Positions 7,839 to 16,560 of a stretch of DNA of 26,605 bases are shown here, one piece after another; positions within the stretch are counted from its first letter, which is position 1, and each line of letters begins with the position of its first letter. A program made the position numbers and the translations under genes. The stretch is from Bacteroidales bacterium UBA1215. GTDB taxonomy: Bacteria; Bacteroidota; Bacteroidia; Bacteroidales; WCHB1-69. A model generated the notes under the pieces. That model did no database searches. It was not told the origin of the DNA and was given only the letters and a program-made list of their open reading frames with translations. The DNA is taken from NCBI GenBank assembly GCA_002309475.1, contig DBXJ01000059.1:281-26885 (forward strand), read 5' to 3'.

Positions 7839-8417
7839 TTATTTCAAGTTTTTAATAAAATTTGCCAATTGTTGTATGGCACGTCCACGGTGACTGATGC
7901 GGTTTTTTTCTTCTGCTGACAATTCTGCAAACGATTTCTGATAGCCAATAGGTTGAAAGATAGGGTCATAACCAAAGCCTTCCCTTCCATGTCGTTCTCG
8001 CAGAATTTCTCCATCTACACGACCTTCAAAAAAATATTCTTTACCATCTAATATCAAGGCTATCACCGTTTTAAAACAAGCCTTGCGATGGTTGGTATCA
8101 CCCATTTCTGCCAAAACTTTGTTCATATTATCTTCAAAAGAACAATGTTCACCGGCATATCGAGCTGAATATACTCCCGGTTGATTCCCTAAAAATTCAA
8201 TTTCCAATCCGGTATCATCGGCAAAGCAATTTTTATGGTAGCGTTCGTAAATAAAAGATGCTTTTTGTAAGGCATTGCCTTTCAAAGTATCTTGTGTTTC
8301 AGGAATCTCCTCGTGACAACCAATGTCATTCAAAGAAACAATTTTGTATTCATTGCCTAAAATAGCACGAATTTCTTCTAATTTATGTTTGTTGTTGCTT
8401 GCTAAAATAAGTTCCAT
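7839..8417 (-). CDS. rdgB: non-canonical purine NTP pyrophosphatase RdgB/HAM1
   Basis: A 192-residue cytosolic enzyme that removes dITP, ITP and XTP from the nucleotide pool by cleaving them to monophosphates, preventing their use in DNA and RNA. Motifs are ILASNNKHKLEEI (residues 4-16), FADDTGLEIE (65-74), PGVYSARYAG (80-89), EGFGYDPIF (146-154) and SHRGRA (175-180), all in the expected order. Length is normal. It sits one base after porU2 and one base before the DUF2520 gene, so it is translated from the porV2 transcript. Its partner in a cell surface-secretion operon is odd but may only reflect promoter sharing. Confidence 0.95.
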   Translation of the reverse strand: MELILASNNKHKLEEIRAILGNEYKIVSLNDIGCHEEIPETQDTLKGNALQKASFIYERYHKNCFADDTGLEIEFLGNQPGVYSARYAGEHCSFEDNMNKVLAEMGDTNHRKACFKTVIALILDGKEYFFEGRVDGEILRERHGREGFGYDPIFQPIGYQKSFAELSAEEKNRISHRGRAIQQLANFIKNLK

Positions 8418-8418
8418 A

Positions 8419-11400
8419 TTATCTAATTATAACCATTTTACCAAATCCTTTTTTAAAGGCTTTGTTGTTGTTAACTTGGCTATTCAGTTCTACTTCTTTT
8501 CCATTGATATGTGTGACAACGCGATATAAATAAACGCCATTGGCCAATAAATTCCCGTTGTTGTCTCGACCATCCCAAGCATAGGTAGTGATATTTTTGC
8601 CTATCTTTATCGGTCCTAATTCACTCATATCTATTTCCTTAACAACTTTTCCACTGATAGTGAGAATTTGAATTTTCATAAAAGTGGGCACTTCAGAACC
8701 TGTCAAGGTGAATACAAATTGTGTTCGAGTTGAAAATGGATTAGGATAGTTAAAAACTTCGGTGATAGAAGATTTATTGATCACTTCAAAGGAAATAACG
8801 AAGGCATTGCTACCGGAAGCGTTGTCTGATTTGTCGTTGGCTTCTACGCGTAAATAGTATATGCCATCTTCCAACAATTCTGCTTGATAGTTGATTTGAC
8901 ATTTGTTTTGTGCATTGTTGGCGGGAATGTATTGCAAGATTTCTTTTCCGTCAGCATAAAAAGGAATATATTGGTAAGAAGATGATGAAGGAGATTTTAG
9001 ATAAACCTTTATCTTTGCTGTATCTTCTATATCATTCATTAACAAATATTTATTTTCATCTTTTACCATAATTTGTATATATGGTTTCGCTGAAACAATT
9101 TCTCCGTCAATAATGTGTGTTCCATCAAAAGTAACGTCAAGAATAGGGTTGATGCTGTCGGAAACAACATAGAATGGCACTTCAATATAGTTATTGTAAT
9201 GATATTTTTCCGTTTGGTCGTTGTTAGGATTGAATTCTACACGTAATAAATTATTTCCAAATAGATTAGTTGTTGATAAGGCGATGCTATCAGTAAGAAT
9301 AGTTCCTGCAGGATGTATGTTTGAACGATAATATTGAGTGTAAACTTCATTGTTTTGATGAATGACAGAGTATTTTATTAATAAATTACTCATATCCATA
9401 CTATTTACATTTTGAGTGGAAGTGGTTATACGCAAACTATCTCCTTGTTGTATGGTGTCGCAATAAAAATAGAAATTATCGCTACATACAGATGTTTCAG
9501 GAACATCCTCATAATATAATTGTAAACGTTTTATTTGAGGAAGGCTTCGATATTGATAATCCGTATAAGAGATTTCCACTCTTACGTAGGGATATTGTTC
9601 GGCATTGATTTTATTTGCCAAATTATAATTTTTATAAACGGAATAATCAATATTGGATATTAATAAGGTTTCATTCTTTTGATTATCAATTCCATATATA
9701 TTTGCTTTAATAGTATCTCCATTAGCTATGTCTGCGTTAAGCATTTCCCAGCTAAAAGTTTGCCATTTTTTTGCAGGACCGAATATTTCACTCTGCATGC
9801 TTGCTTTTCCTATAGGTACTTGCATTTCAGCACCTACCATGGTGAGGTATTGTCCATTGTTACTTCCCACCATTTCTCTAAGACAAGGATCGCCTATAGA
9901 AGCCCCTTTTTTACCGAAAAGTATATAATTATTTTGAGACGTAAGTGAACGGATCTGTGTACTTCCCACCGATTCCCATGCTTTGTATTGTCTTTCGGTA
10001 AACAAATGAGCAGCCGTGTGATTTATAGACATAATGAGTACATAATATCCTATTGGAATATTTTCCAAAAATAGGGCAACATCTTCTCTTGAGTTAGAAT
10101 CGTCCATATAAAAATGGAATCCATTAGTGGCATAATTTCTACACAATGCTTGACCATATTTTCCTTTATTCCCATAGGCTGTAGTTTCTGTATTTACCCA
10201 ATTGGCTCCTGTTACGGGATCAAAAACTAATATATGAATAAATGGTCGACTCGCCATTACACATTGTACATAGTCAAAAATAACGTTGTTACGTTTAATA
10301 TATACTTCTGTTTCGTAGGCAGCTTCTTCCGACAATGAGTTAAAAAATCGTGTTTTTGCGGTATAGGCATAACTACCATGCGTAAAATTAAAGGTTCGGT
10401 TGAGAGTGTCAACATCAATGTTTAAATACGTATTGTTGACAAATTGTGAAAAATGAGCTTGAGAACAGCCTGAACGACCATTGATATATTGAAAAGAATT
10501 TATTTTCCCTTCAATAGTATCACCTACTTTATTCACTTTCCAATAATATACCATGCTATCGGTTAAATGAAAAGGGAGTTCCCATTTTACTATGCCATTA
10601 TTAGTTGTTATATCAGCTGTTTGCAGACTTGAACTATTGAAAGTATTGCATGTGTCAATCATAAATCGGCACGAACAATTTTTATTTTGTATATCTGTAG
10701 AAGCAACAAGCGTAAGCGTATCATGAGGAACTATTGCATATTGATACGGGTATATCGGTAAGATATCCGTAGATACTATTGTGAACGATATAGAGGCTTG
10801 ATTGTTAGACTTATTATGTTCTTCTACTTCATTTAGAACATCTAACGTAATAGTGATATCGTTTTTGCCAAGAGCTAAGGCTTTTTCCAAAGCGAATTTT
10901 ACTGATAAAGAAGTCTGGAAAGCAGTGGTATTTATGCGTACATATTGTTTTACAGATGTTTGGTCAGGGAAAAATCGTTCTACGCAAACGTAAAACGAAT
11001 CATTAGATAGTTTTCCTTGATTAACAAATTGAAAATTCACTACAAAACTATCCAATTCCGAACTTACCATTTCCGGTGAGGTTTTAATATCGGATTGGGT
11101 GATTGCATAATCCGGTTTATCTGCAGCACTTACAATCAAACAAGGGTCACCATTTAAGGTATAATCCATGTTTTCTTTGCCGAAATTGTCGGTAACATAT
11201 TTTAATGCCTTTTGTATGCAATAGCCTAAAGATTTTCCATAACTTTTGTTACATAATTGGCTATACAATTCAGAACATGTGGCATTAAGTACCACACTAT
11301 GACCTGTAGAGGAAGGAGATACATAAGCTATGGCACCTTTTTCAGCGATATTAATGAATTTCTCGCTATAATTATTACTGCCTTCAAAAATATTACCCGC

Positions 11401-13407
11401 ATAGCATGAGTTTCCTAGCATGACAAAGTATTTTCCTTGGTTATTGTATTCTTCGGGGTCGTCTATACTGATATCAAATCCAGTACCTCCTGCATGTCCG
11501 AAAAATGTCATCATTGCCACTCCACCATTGATAAGATTACGAAGAGAATCTGACATATTGATTTCTATCGGGTCGGCATTGGTTTTCAAAAAGGTATTTA
11601 CCTTAGCACCCATGAAAGGACGAATGGCAATATTTTTATAATTATTCAAATATCCTGCAAAAGTGCGTTGTTCTACAGCATTGCTACCACCACCGAAATG
11701 GAGTATTTGTTTCATCCATGCTTGAGGAGTGCGCTGAGCCGTTTCAAATTCTTGAACTTTTTGCTTGTACCAATCCACTTGTAAAGAAGAAGAAGTGCTT
11801 AGTCGTCCAGTAGGGATACAAAAAAATTCCGAGGTATCTCCCAGTCCCATAGTTATGGCATAATCACTTGGTATGGAACCCATTGTAGGAACTATAGTTG
11901 CATTAAATGTTCCGGAATTTTTACGTCCTGCATTAGTAGCATATGCTCTTCCTATTAAAAAAAGATATTCGGGCGGAGTATTGAAAGCAACACATGCATA
12001 GTTGATTAAATTACGAATGGCGATAGGATTGTTTTTAATACCATAGGCAAATTCATCATATAATTCATTTACATCAAAAACATTAGCCGTAAAACGATAA
12101 GGTGATAAATGATTCCGATAATCTGCATACGATTGTGCTTTATTCATCAACGAGCCTCCACTGATGATAAAATAATTGGTTGTAATATAATTATGGATAT
12201 TTGCAAATTTTCCATTAGTACCCACTGGGTATAGTTTGTTAATAGAGAGAATTTCATTAGAAGATGTCAAGTATCCTTTCATACTACTATTGTAATTTGG
12301 AACAACAGCCTTAAGAATATTGCCATCCTTTATTACAGGTATTCGTAGATGATGGGTTAAATCGTAAAGGATGATTTCATCTTTTTGAGCACCTATTGAA
12401 GATGATAAGAAAGGAAATACAACTTTAGCACCTTGCAAATTTTCAGCAGTAAAGGTATAAGATGTTACTCCGTTTTCTAATTGGAAAGTATGTGCATAGG
12501 TCATTCTTGCATATACTACCGATTGATAGCAAGTGGAATTTCCTTGGTCGTTAACAGATTGAAAATTTAATATTGTAGAAGAGGATCCTAATGCGGATGA
12601 AGATAATAAAGCATTTCCTCGAATATAAGATACTCCCTGATAAAGAGTGTCCATTAAGATATTATTACCTATGCTTACCTTCATGTGATGTTTATAGTTG
12701 GGATTGTTAACACCGGCAAAAGCATATTCTACTTCAACGGTAGGATATGTAACATCGGCATTAGATGTAGAAAATGTTTTTTTAGATGTTCCCCCTAACG
12801 AAATTCTTGAATCCATCCAACCTTCTGCCAATTTATAAGGAGTAATGGCATAGTTGTATTTATATGCACCCGTGCAATAATAAGCATTGGAATAAAGTGT
12901 GCGTGTTATAAATATACGATTGTGTGTATTATAAACGGAATATTGTGTATCTGTTTCCAAAGTATATCGCATACCCAAAGTATTTCCCCATGTAAGAAAA
13001 TAATAAGCAGTATCGGTAAAAAGGCTATAATAAGGATTAACGTGATGATTTGTAGATGGATATAATTCTTCATCATACCATCCGTCATTGTATTGTGCGT
13101 AAAATTCAATATAATCGTTGGTATCAAATTGATTATCATTTTCGCCGGCAATGTAAAGAGGAATTTCTTGACCTCTTCCGTAAATTTTTATATATTTTGG
13201 ATTGATATCTGCTAAAGAAATACCTATATCTTGCAAAGCAGAATAGAGAGTTGTATAATTAATGCGATATACTTGAGTTTTATATACAGGAAATTTTAAA
13301 TATACTTGGTTATAGTCAATCCATTCATTTCCGTATGCTTGTGCATTTACTTTTGTTGAGAAAAGTGTTAGCCCTAATAAAAGTAAAATAAAGTAAAATT
13401 TTTTCAT
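8419..13407 (-). CDS. porU2: PorU2-like type IX secretion sortase, gingipain-type C25 cysteine peptidase
   Basis: A 1662-residue exported protein with a signal peptide ending near residue 22 (FSTKVNAQ). Its N-terminal region resembles PorU-type proteins, with YRINYTTL, IYGRGQEIPLYIAG and YYSLFTDTAYYFLTW. A gingipain-like C25 domain lies roughly at 410-780 and contains the catalytic pair His638 (FFGHAG) and Cys668 (NSCYAG). A CARDB-like region (about 785-900), an ILEI/FAM3-like segment (about 1048-1170) and Ig-like regions follow. The C-terminus is FlgD-like, with TTYAWDGRDNNGNLLANGVY. It is much longer than the classical PorU of about 1160 residues. With PorV2 next door, this fits the PorU2 group of putative sortases. 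Cleavage and anchoring of cargo proteins at the cell surface is inferred from PorU. Confidence 0.85.
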   Translation of the reverse strand: MKKFYFILLLLGLTLFSTKVNAQAYGNEWIDYNQVYLKFPVYKTQVYRINYTTLYSALQDIGISLADINPKYIKIYGRGQEIPLYIAGENDNQFDTNDYIEFYAQYNDGWYDEELYPSTNHHVNPYYSLFTDTAYYFLTWGNTLGMRYTLETDTQYSVYNTHNRIFITRTLYSNAYYCTGAYKYNYAITPYKLAEGWMDSRISLGGTSKKTFSTSNADVTYPTVEVEYAFAGVNNPNYKHHMKVSIGNNILMDTLYQGVSYIRGNALLSSSALGSSSTILNFQSVNDQGNSTCYQSVVYARMTYAHTFQLENGVTSYTFTAENLQGAKVVFPFLSSSIGAQKDEIILYDLTHHLRIPVIKDGNILKAVVPNYNSSMKGYLTSSNEILSINKLYPVGTNGKFANIHNYITTNYFIISGGSLMNKAQSYADYRNHLSPYRFTANVFDVNELYDEFAYGIKNNPIAIRNLINYACVAFNTPPEYLFLIGRAYATNAGRKNSGTFNATIVPTMGSIPSDYAITMGLGDTSEFFCIPTGRLSTSSSLQVDWYKQKVQEFETAQRTPQAWMKQILHFGGGSNAVEQRTFAGYLNNYKNIAIRPFMGAKVNTFLKTNADPIEINMSDSLRNLINGGVAMMTFFGHAGGTGFDISIDDPEEYNNQGKYFVMLGNSCYAGNIFEGSNNYSEKFINIAEKGAIAYVSPSSTGHSVVLNATCSELYSQLCNKSYGKSLGYCIQKALKYVTDNFGKENMDYTLNGDPCLIVSAADKPDYAITQSDIKTSPEMVSSELDSFVVNFQFVNQGKLSNDSFYVCVERFFPDQTSVKQYVRINTTAFQTSLSVKFALEKALALGKNDITITLDVLNEVEEHNKSNNQASISFTIVSTDILPIYPYQYAIVPHDTLTLVASTDIQNKNCSCRFMIDTCNTFNSSSLQTADITTNNGIVKWELPFHLTDSMVYYWKVNKVGDTIEGKINSFQYINGRSGCSQAHFSQFVNNTYLNIDVDTLNRTFNFTHGSYAYTAKTRFFNSLSEEAAYETEVYIKRNNVIFDYVQCVMASRPFIHILVFDPVTGANWVNTETTAYGNKGKYGQALCRNYATNGFHFYMDDSNSREDVALFLENIPIGYYVLIMSINHTAAHLFTERQYKAWESVGSTQIRSLTSQNNYILFGKKGASIGDPCLREMVGSNNGQYLTMVGAEMQVPIGKASMQSEIFGPAKKWQTFSWEMLNADIANGDTIKANIYGIDNQKNETLLISNIDYSVYKNYNLANKINAEQYPYVRVEISYTDYQYRSLPQIKRLQLYYEDVPETSVCSDNFYFYCDTIQQGDSLRITTSTQNVNSMDMSNLLIKYSVIHQNNEVYTQYYRSNIHPAGTILTDSIALSTTNLFGNNLLRVEFNPNNDQTEKYHYNNYIEVPFYVVSDSINPILDVTFDGTHIIDGEIVSAKPYIQIMVKDENKYLLMNDIEDTAKIKVYLKSPSSSSYQYIPFYADGKEILQYIPANNAQNKCQINYQAELLEDGIYYLRVEANDKSDNASGSNAFVISFEVINKSSITEVFNYPNPFSTRTQFVFTLTGSEVPTFMKIQILTISGKVVKEIDMSELGPIKIGKNITTYAWDGRDNNGNLLANGVYLYRVVTHINGKEVELNSQVNNNKAFKKGFGKMVIIR

Positions 13408-13419
13408 CGTGTTTCGGTA

Positions 13420-14526
13420 TTAATTGTTATCAGATGCTTGTTGTTTGAAGTGGTCGATAGCCAATCTCAAAGAGAATATATGGGAGTAAAGTGCTATAGA
13501 CACATCGCCAACATCACAAAATGCGTAGTCGATAAAAACAATATTCTTTATGCCAATGCCAATGCCTAAGTTGATTTGGCAAGTGTATTTTTGTTTGTTG
13601 TCAAAATTGGTTTCTTTTTGAAAGTTACCCACTCCTCCTCGTAAAAAGACAATGTTTTTGTATCCAAATTGAATTCCTAAATGGGGGTCAATATTAATAA
13701 CTTTGCTGCTAATGAGCGTGTTTCGTTTTCCGTCGAATGTCATGTCTAAGTCAAGGGCAGCCATAAAATTGAAGCCCTTTCCTAATTCAAAATCTCTACC
13801 AAAACCGAAATTGGCACTTGGCAAAGTGTATTCCAACCCATTTTCCGGCAAGGAATTACCTGTTTTGATGAAAGTTGCTTGCATAGAATCAGATAAATTG
13901 AAGTTCCATGCATTGAAAGTACTTGTTAAATCTTTTACGACGAGTCCTAAAGACCATTTTTTGATACGATATTGAAGTCCGGCATCCAAGCCAAATCCCC
14001 AAGCTCCTGCAAAATCACCGATTCGTCTGCGAATAATTTTCACATTGGCACCAAATGCCAATCCTTCCACTTGTTGGAATGTGCGACCATAAGATAATAG
14101 AATACCCCAGTCGGCAGCGGTGAAATAACTAATTCTATCGTAATTTATGTTTCCTTGATTGTCAATTAATTGTGTGGTGTTTGGAATTCCGTCTACTCCA
14201 AATCTTAATACACTCATGCCAACGGCTTGGTGTTCATCGATTCTCGCGGAAATTGCCAAATAATCGTATTTTGCAATGCTGGCAAAGTATTCTGCATGCA
14301 TCAACGATAATTGGTAGTTTTTTTCCACAAATGCCAATCCGGCCGGATTCCAATATCCGGAAGTGGCATCATTACTCATGGCTGTTTGTGTGTTTGCCAA
14401 TGCCAAACCTTTTGCCCCCACTCCTAATTTAAGAAATTCATTGCTATATTTTGTTTGTCCAATAGCAAAAAATGGTGTTAGCAATAAGGTTAATACCAAA
14501 ATGTGAATGTGTTTGTATCTGTTCAT
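13420..14526 (-). CDS. porV2: PorV2-like type IX secretion outer-membrane barrel
   Basis: A 368-residue outer-membrane protein of the PorV/PorQ (FadL-like) family. The ATG at 14526 gives a clean signal peptide (YKHIHILVLTLLLTPFFAIGQ). The longer frame from 14574 would start inside a -7 box and lack this form. Family features are KYSNEFLKLGVGAKGLALAN, SNDATSGYWNPAGLA and LMHAEYFASIAKYDY, which match the PorV2 group I recall more than PorV itself. PorV shuttles cargo and docks the PorU sortase; by analogy this protein would be the membrane partner of the PorU2-like protein encoded 12 bp downstream. It is the first gene of the operon. Confidence 0.85.
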   Translation of the reverse strand: MNRYKHIHILVLTLLLTPFFAIGQTKYSNEFLKLGVGAKGLALANTQTAMSNDATSGYWNPAGLAFVEKNYQLSLMHAEYFASIAKYDYLAISARIDEHQAVGMSVLRFGVDGIPNTTQLIDNQGNINYDRISYFTAADWGILLSYGRTFQQVEGLAFGANVKIIRRRIGDFAGAWGFGLDAGLQYRIKKWSLGLVVKDLTSTFNAWNFNLSDSMQATFIKTGNSLPENGLEYTLPSANFGFGRDFELGKGFNFMAALDLDMTFDGKRNTLISSKVINIDPHLGIQFGYKNIVFLRGGVGNFQKETNFDNKQKYTCQINLGIGIGIKNIVFIDYAFCDVGDVSIALYSHIFSLRLAIDHFKQQASDNN

Positions 14527-14571
14527 CATTCGTGTGATTTCAATTTTAAGACGATAGAATATATCAAACTG

Positions 14572-14579
14572 CAAAGATA
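14572..14579 (-). promoter_or_regulatory. -7 box for the porV2-porU2-rdgB-kdsC operon
   Basis: On the minus strand this reads TATCTTTG, a full match to TAnnTTTG. It lies about 45 bases before the chosen porV2 start. No TTG -33 element sits at the usual distance. The five genes downstream have gaps of 12 bp or less, so this box probably drives all of them. Confidence 0.5.
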
Positions 14580-14635
14580 CTAATTTTCAATAGAAAAATG
14601 CTGTAATTTTTGAAAAAAATCTAAGAAAAGTTTTC

Positions 14636-16069
14636 TTATTCATAAGCACCAATTGAAGGAGGATTGTTACGTGCTTGTCCTAAGATATCGCAATTGACCG
14701 ATGGTAAATAGATTCCGGACCTTTTACAAGGAGAATATTGGCTTAGGCTAAAGTCAAATTCGCTATAGTTGGTAAAGTTGGGATTGATATTGTGCAGACA
14801 ATTTCTTTGATCAAGTAAATTGTAAAGGCTATCGTTTATTTTTATCAAACAATTGTCAAATTTGATGTCGCAAATCCCTTGGTCAAGAGAAGCAGTCCGT
14901 AATTCATTGGTATTGGAACCATAGAAAATATTGTTGGTATTTTGTACGTCAAGGTCTCCGTAATAGGTGATAATGCTTCCATTGACAGAGAGTTCATAAT
15001 AGTTGCAGAAATAGGCAGCAGGTGTGCCTCTTTGCACAGAATAGTGATTGTAGATAGTATTGTGATAATATTCCTGATTGCCACCGCCGGCTACATAAAG
15101 ACACATTTCTTTGCTTTCTGTTAGCACACAATTTTCCATTTGTATATTATAACCTCTTGAAAACAGACCATATAATTCATTTTTTTGTATGATAGTATTG
15201 GATATTTGCAATTTGTTGCCATAACTTTCATTGAGCGATTCGGCTTGTATGCCGATAAAAGCATTGGTGATGATGGCATAATTGAAAACATGATTTTGCT
15301 GGCTTTCGTTCAGCCAAATTCTATCCCATTGTGCATAGTCTTTTTGATACCAATTTTCAGTTCTATCTCCTTGAAAAACAACAGGATTTTCCTTGGTTCC
15401 GTTGACTTCCAAACAAGAACCGATATATGCCCAAATGCCGGCTGATTTGTGCAAATAAATTTTTGTACCTGCCTCCACAATGAGTTTAGCAGTAGAGTCT
15501 ATAATGGCATAGCCGTAGATGACGTAGGGTTTATCGTTGGTCCAGTAAATAGTTTCTCCTTCGTGGGCAATAATGTTTCCGCTGATGCCGGCATAGGTGC
15601 CATTGGGAACAATAAAATGAGCATCTTGTCCAAATGCTAACAATTCCACTTTTTGCTGATTGCCATTGGTGAAAAATGCCAATGTATCGGATACCAGCAT
15701 AGGCACATTGGCACCATTGGGCGGAATATTTGTACGAATAAAAATAAAGATGCTATCCTTTGCGGCAATTTCTACATTTTTAAAAGTTTTGCCGGATTTG
15801 CCATCTACATTGATGCTATAATATGAATTATCACCGCCGACAAGGGAAATATTTGTTTGAATAGTGGCATTGTAAGGATTGAAAACTTTCAATGTTCTTG
15901 TGATAGAATTCACTGAAGTGAAAATGGTGTCAAAGGTAACTATTGAGGTGGAAAAGTTTAGCTTCGCATCGTTTTTGGTGTAAAAGACATCTTTGTTGCA
16001 AGATGTAATGCAAATAATAAAAGCTATCAAACAACAGCTAACAAACCAATTTGTTGTTCTTTTAATCAT
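14636..16069 (-). CDS. lipoprotein with right-handed beta-helix, function unknown
   Basis: A 477-residue lipoprotein. The ATG at 16069 is chosen because the longer frame from 16129 begins inside the rpmB terminator. The signal peptide ends in the lipobox ICITSC, with the lipidated Cys at residue 24, followed by NKD. Residues about 40-150 look like an Ig-like or choice-of-anchor beta domain (VTFDTIFTSVNS, RTLKVFNPYN). The rest carries parallel beta-helix repeats (INESQQNHVFNYA-like turns, with Asn-rich and hydrophobic alternation). It ends with ILGQARNNPPSIGAYE, a terminus typical of choice-of-anchor Q/beta-helix surface proteins. No active site was recognised. It may bind or process polysaccharide, but that is only a guess from the fold. 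Confidence 0.75.
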   Translation of the reverse strand: MIKRTTNWFVSCCLIAFIICITSCNKDVFYTKNDAKLNFSTSIVTFDTIFTSVNSITRTLKVFNPYNATIQTNISLVGGDNSYYSINVDGKSGKTFKNVEIAAKDSIFIFIRTNIPPNGANVPMLVSDTLAFFTNGNQQKVELLAFGQDAHFIVPNGTYAGISGNIIAHEGETIYWTNDKPYVIYGYAIIDSTAKLIVEAGTKIYLHKSAGIWAYIGSCLEVNGTKENPVVFQGDRTENWYQKDYAQWDRIWLNESQQNHVFNYAIITNAFIGIQAESLNESYGNKLQISNTIIQKNELYGLFSRGYNIQMENCVLTESKEMCLYVAGGGNQEYYHNTIYNHYSVQRGTPAAYFCNYYELSVNGSIITYYGDLDVQNTNNIFYGSNTNELRTASLDQGICDIKFDNCLIKINDSLYNLLDQRNCLHNINPNFTNYSEFDFSLSQYSPCKRSGIYLPSVNCDILGQARNNPPSIGAYE

Positions 16070-16113
16070 CAACAAAACAAACGACTGAAGTGTGTTTTTA
16101 TTGCATGGAATAA

Positions 16114-16142
16114 AAAAAAGAGCAATCAAATTGCTCTTTTTT
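16114..16142 (-). terminator. intrinsic terminator of rpmB
   Basis: A 12-bp perfect stem (arms 16114-16125 and 16131-16142, GAGCAA/TTGCTC core with A/T flanks) with a five-base loop, followed on the minus strand by a run of eight T. It starts about 20 bp after the rpmB stop. The structure is nearly symmetric and could work on either strand, but only the minus strand has an upstream gene. Confidence 0.85.
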
Positions 16143-16162
16143 GTATTTATAAATTTGCAAAA

Positions 16163-16399
16163 TTAATAGATAATGCCTTTATCGTATGCTTTTTGCAAAG
16201 AATTCAAAACACCATTTTTGTTAATGTGTTTAATTCCTTTTGCTGAAACTTTTAATACAACCCACTCATTTGTTTCTGGTATATAGAATTTTTTCTCTTG
16301 AAGATTTGGATAAAATCTACGTTTTGTTTTTATATTTGAGTGAGAAACATAATTGCCTTTCAACGCTGTCTTGCCGGTGATTGTACAAATTTTTGACAT
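16163..16399 (-). CDS. rpmB: 50S ribosomal protein bL28
   Basis: A 78-residue ribosomal protein of the large subunit. It has the typical start MSKICTITGK, then NYVSHSNIKTKRRFYPNLQ (residues 16-34) and FYIPETNEWVVLKVSAKG (38-55). It has a single Cys and so lacks the zinc-binding cysteine pairs of the C+ form. In many Bacteroidota rpmB is followed by rpmG and a small DUF4295 gene. Here it is followed at once by a terminator and then a lipoprotein gene, so it is transcribed alone. A -7 box lies 48 bp upstream. Confidence 0.97.
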   Translation of the reverse strand: MSKICTITGKTALKGNYVSHSNIKTKRRFYPNLQEKKFYIPETNEWVVLKVSAKGIKHINKNGVLNSLQKAYDKGIIY

Positions 16400-16447
16400 G
16401 TCTTCTATTGTTTATCGATTAAAATTTCTTCGTTTAAATTTGAAATG

Positions 16448-16455
16448 CAAAAGTA
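16448..16455 (-). promoter_or_regulatory. -7 box for rpmB
   Basis: Minus-strand TACTTTTG matches TAnnTTTG, about 50 bases before the rpmB start. The upstream stretch to 16560 is very AT-rich and shows no clear -33 TTG at the usual spacing. Nothing else was recognised in this gap of about 160 bp between rpmB and the PAQR gene. Confidence 0.5.
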
Positions 16456-16560
16456 GCATTTTTTTTAATATAAATTGTATTTATTAACAAAAAATATTTC
16501 ATAACATTCACTTTAAAATTAAAATTGTCTGTAAAATAAATATTTACAATAAGTTATAAA

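Noticed and set aside
14527..14574. N-terminal extension of PorV2 from 14574
   Set aside because: It would start inside a -7 box and hide the signal peptide, which begins cleanly at 14526.
14622..14638. Palindrome TAAGAAAA-G-TTTTCTTA at the end of the lipoprotein gene
   Set aside because: The loop would be one base, the stem is almost all A-T, and it includes the stop codon. Neither a terminator nor an operator can be supported.
16070..16129. N-terminal extension of the beta-helix lipoprotein
   Set aside because: It begins within the rpmB terminator hairpin and would put the lipobox about 44 residues from the start.
16530..16548. Six-base-pair hairpin TGTAAA/TTTACA downstream of the PAQR gene
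   Set aside because: The stem has one G-C pair and a seven-base loop, so it is too weak to call as a terminator in such AT-rich DNA.
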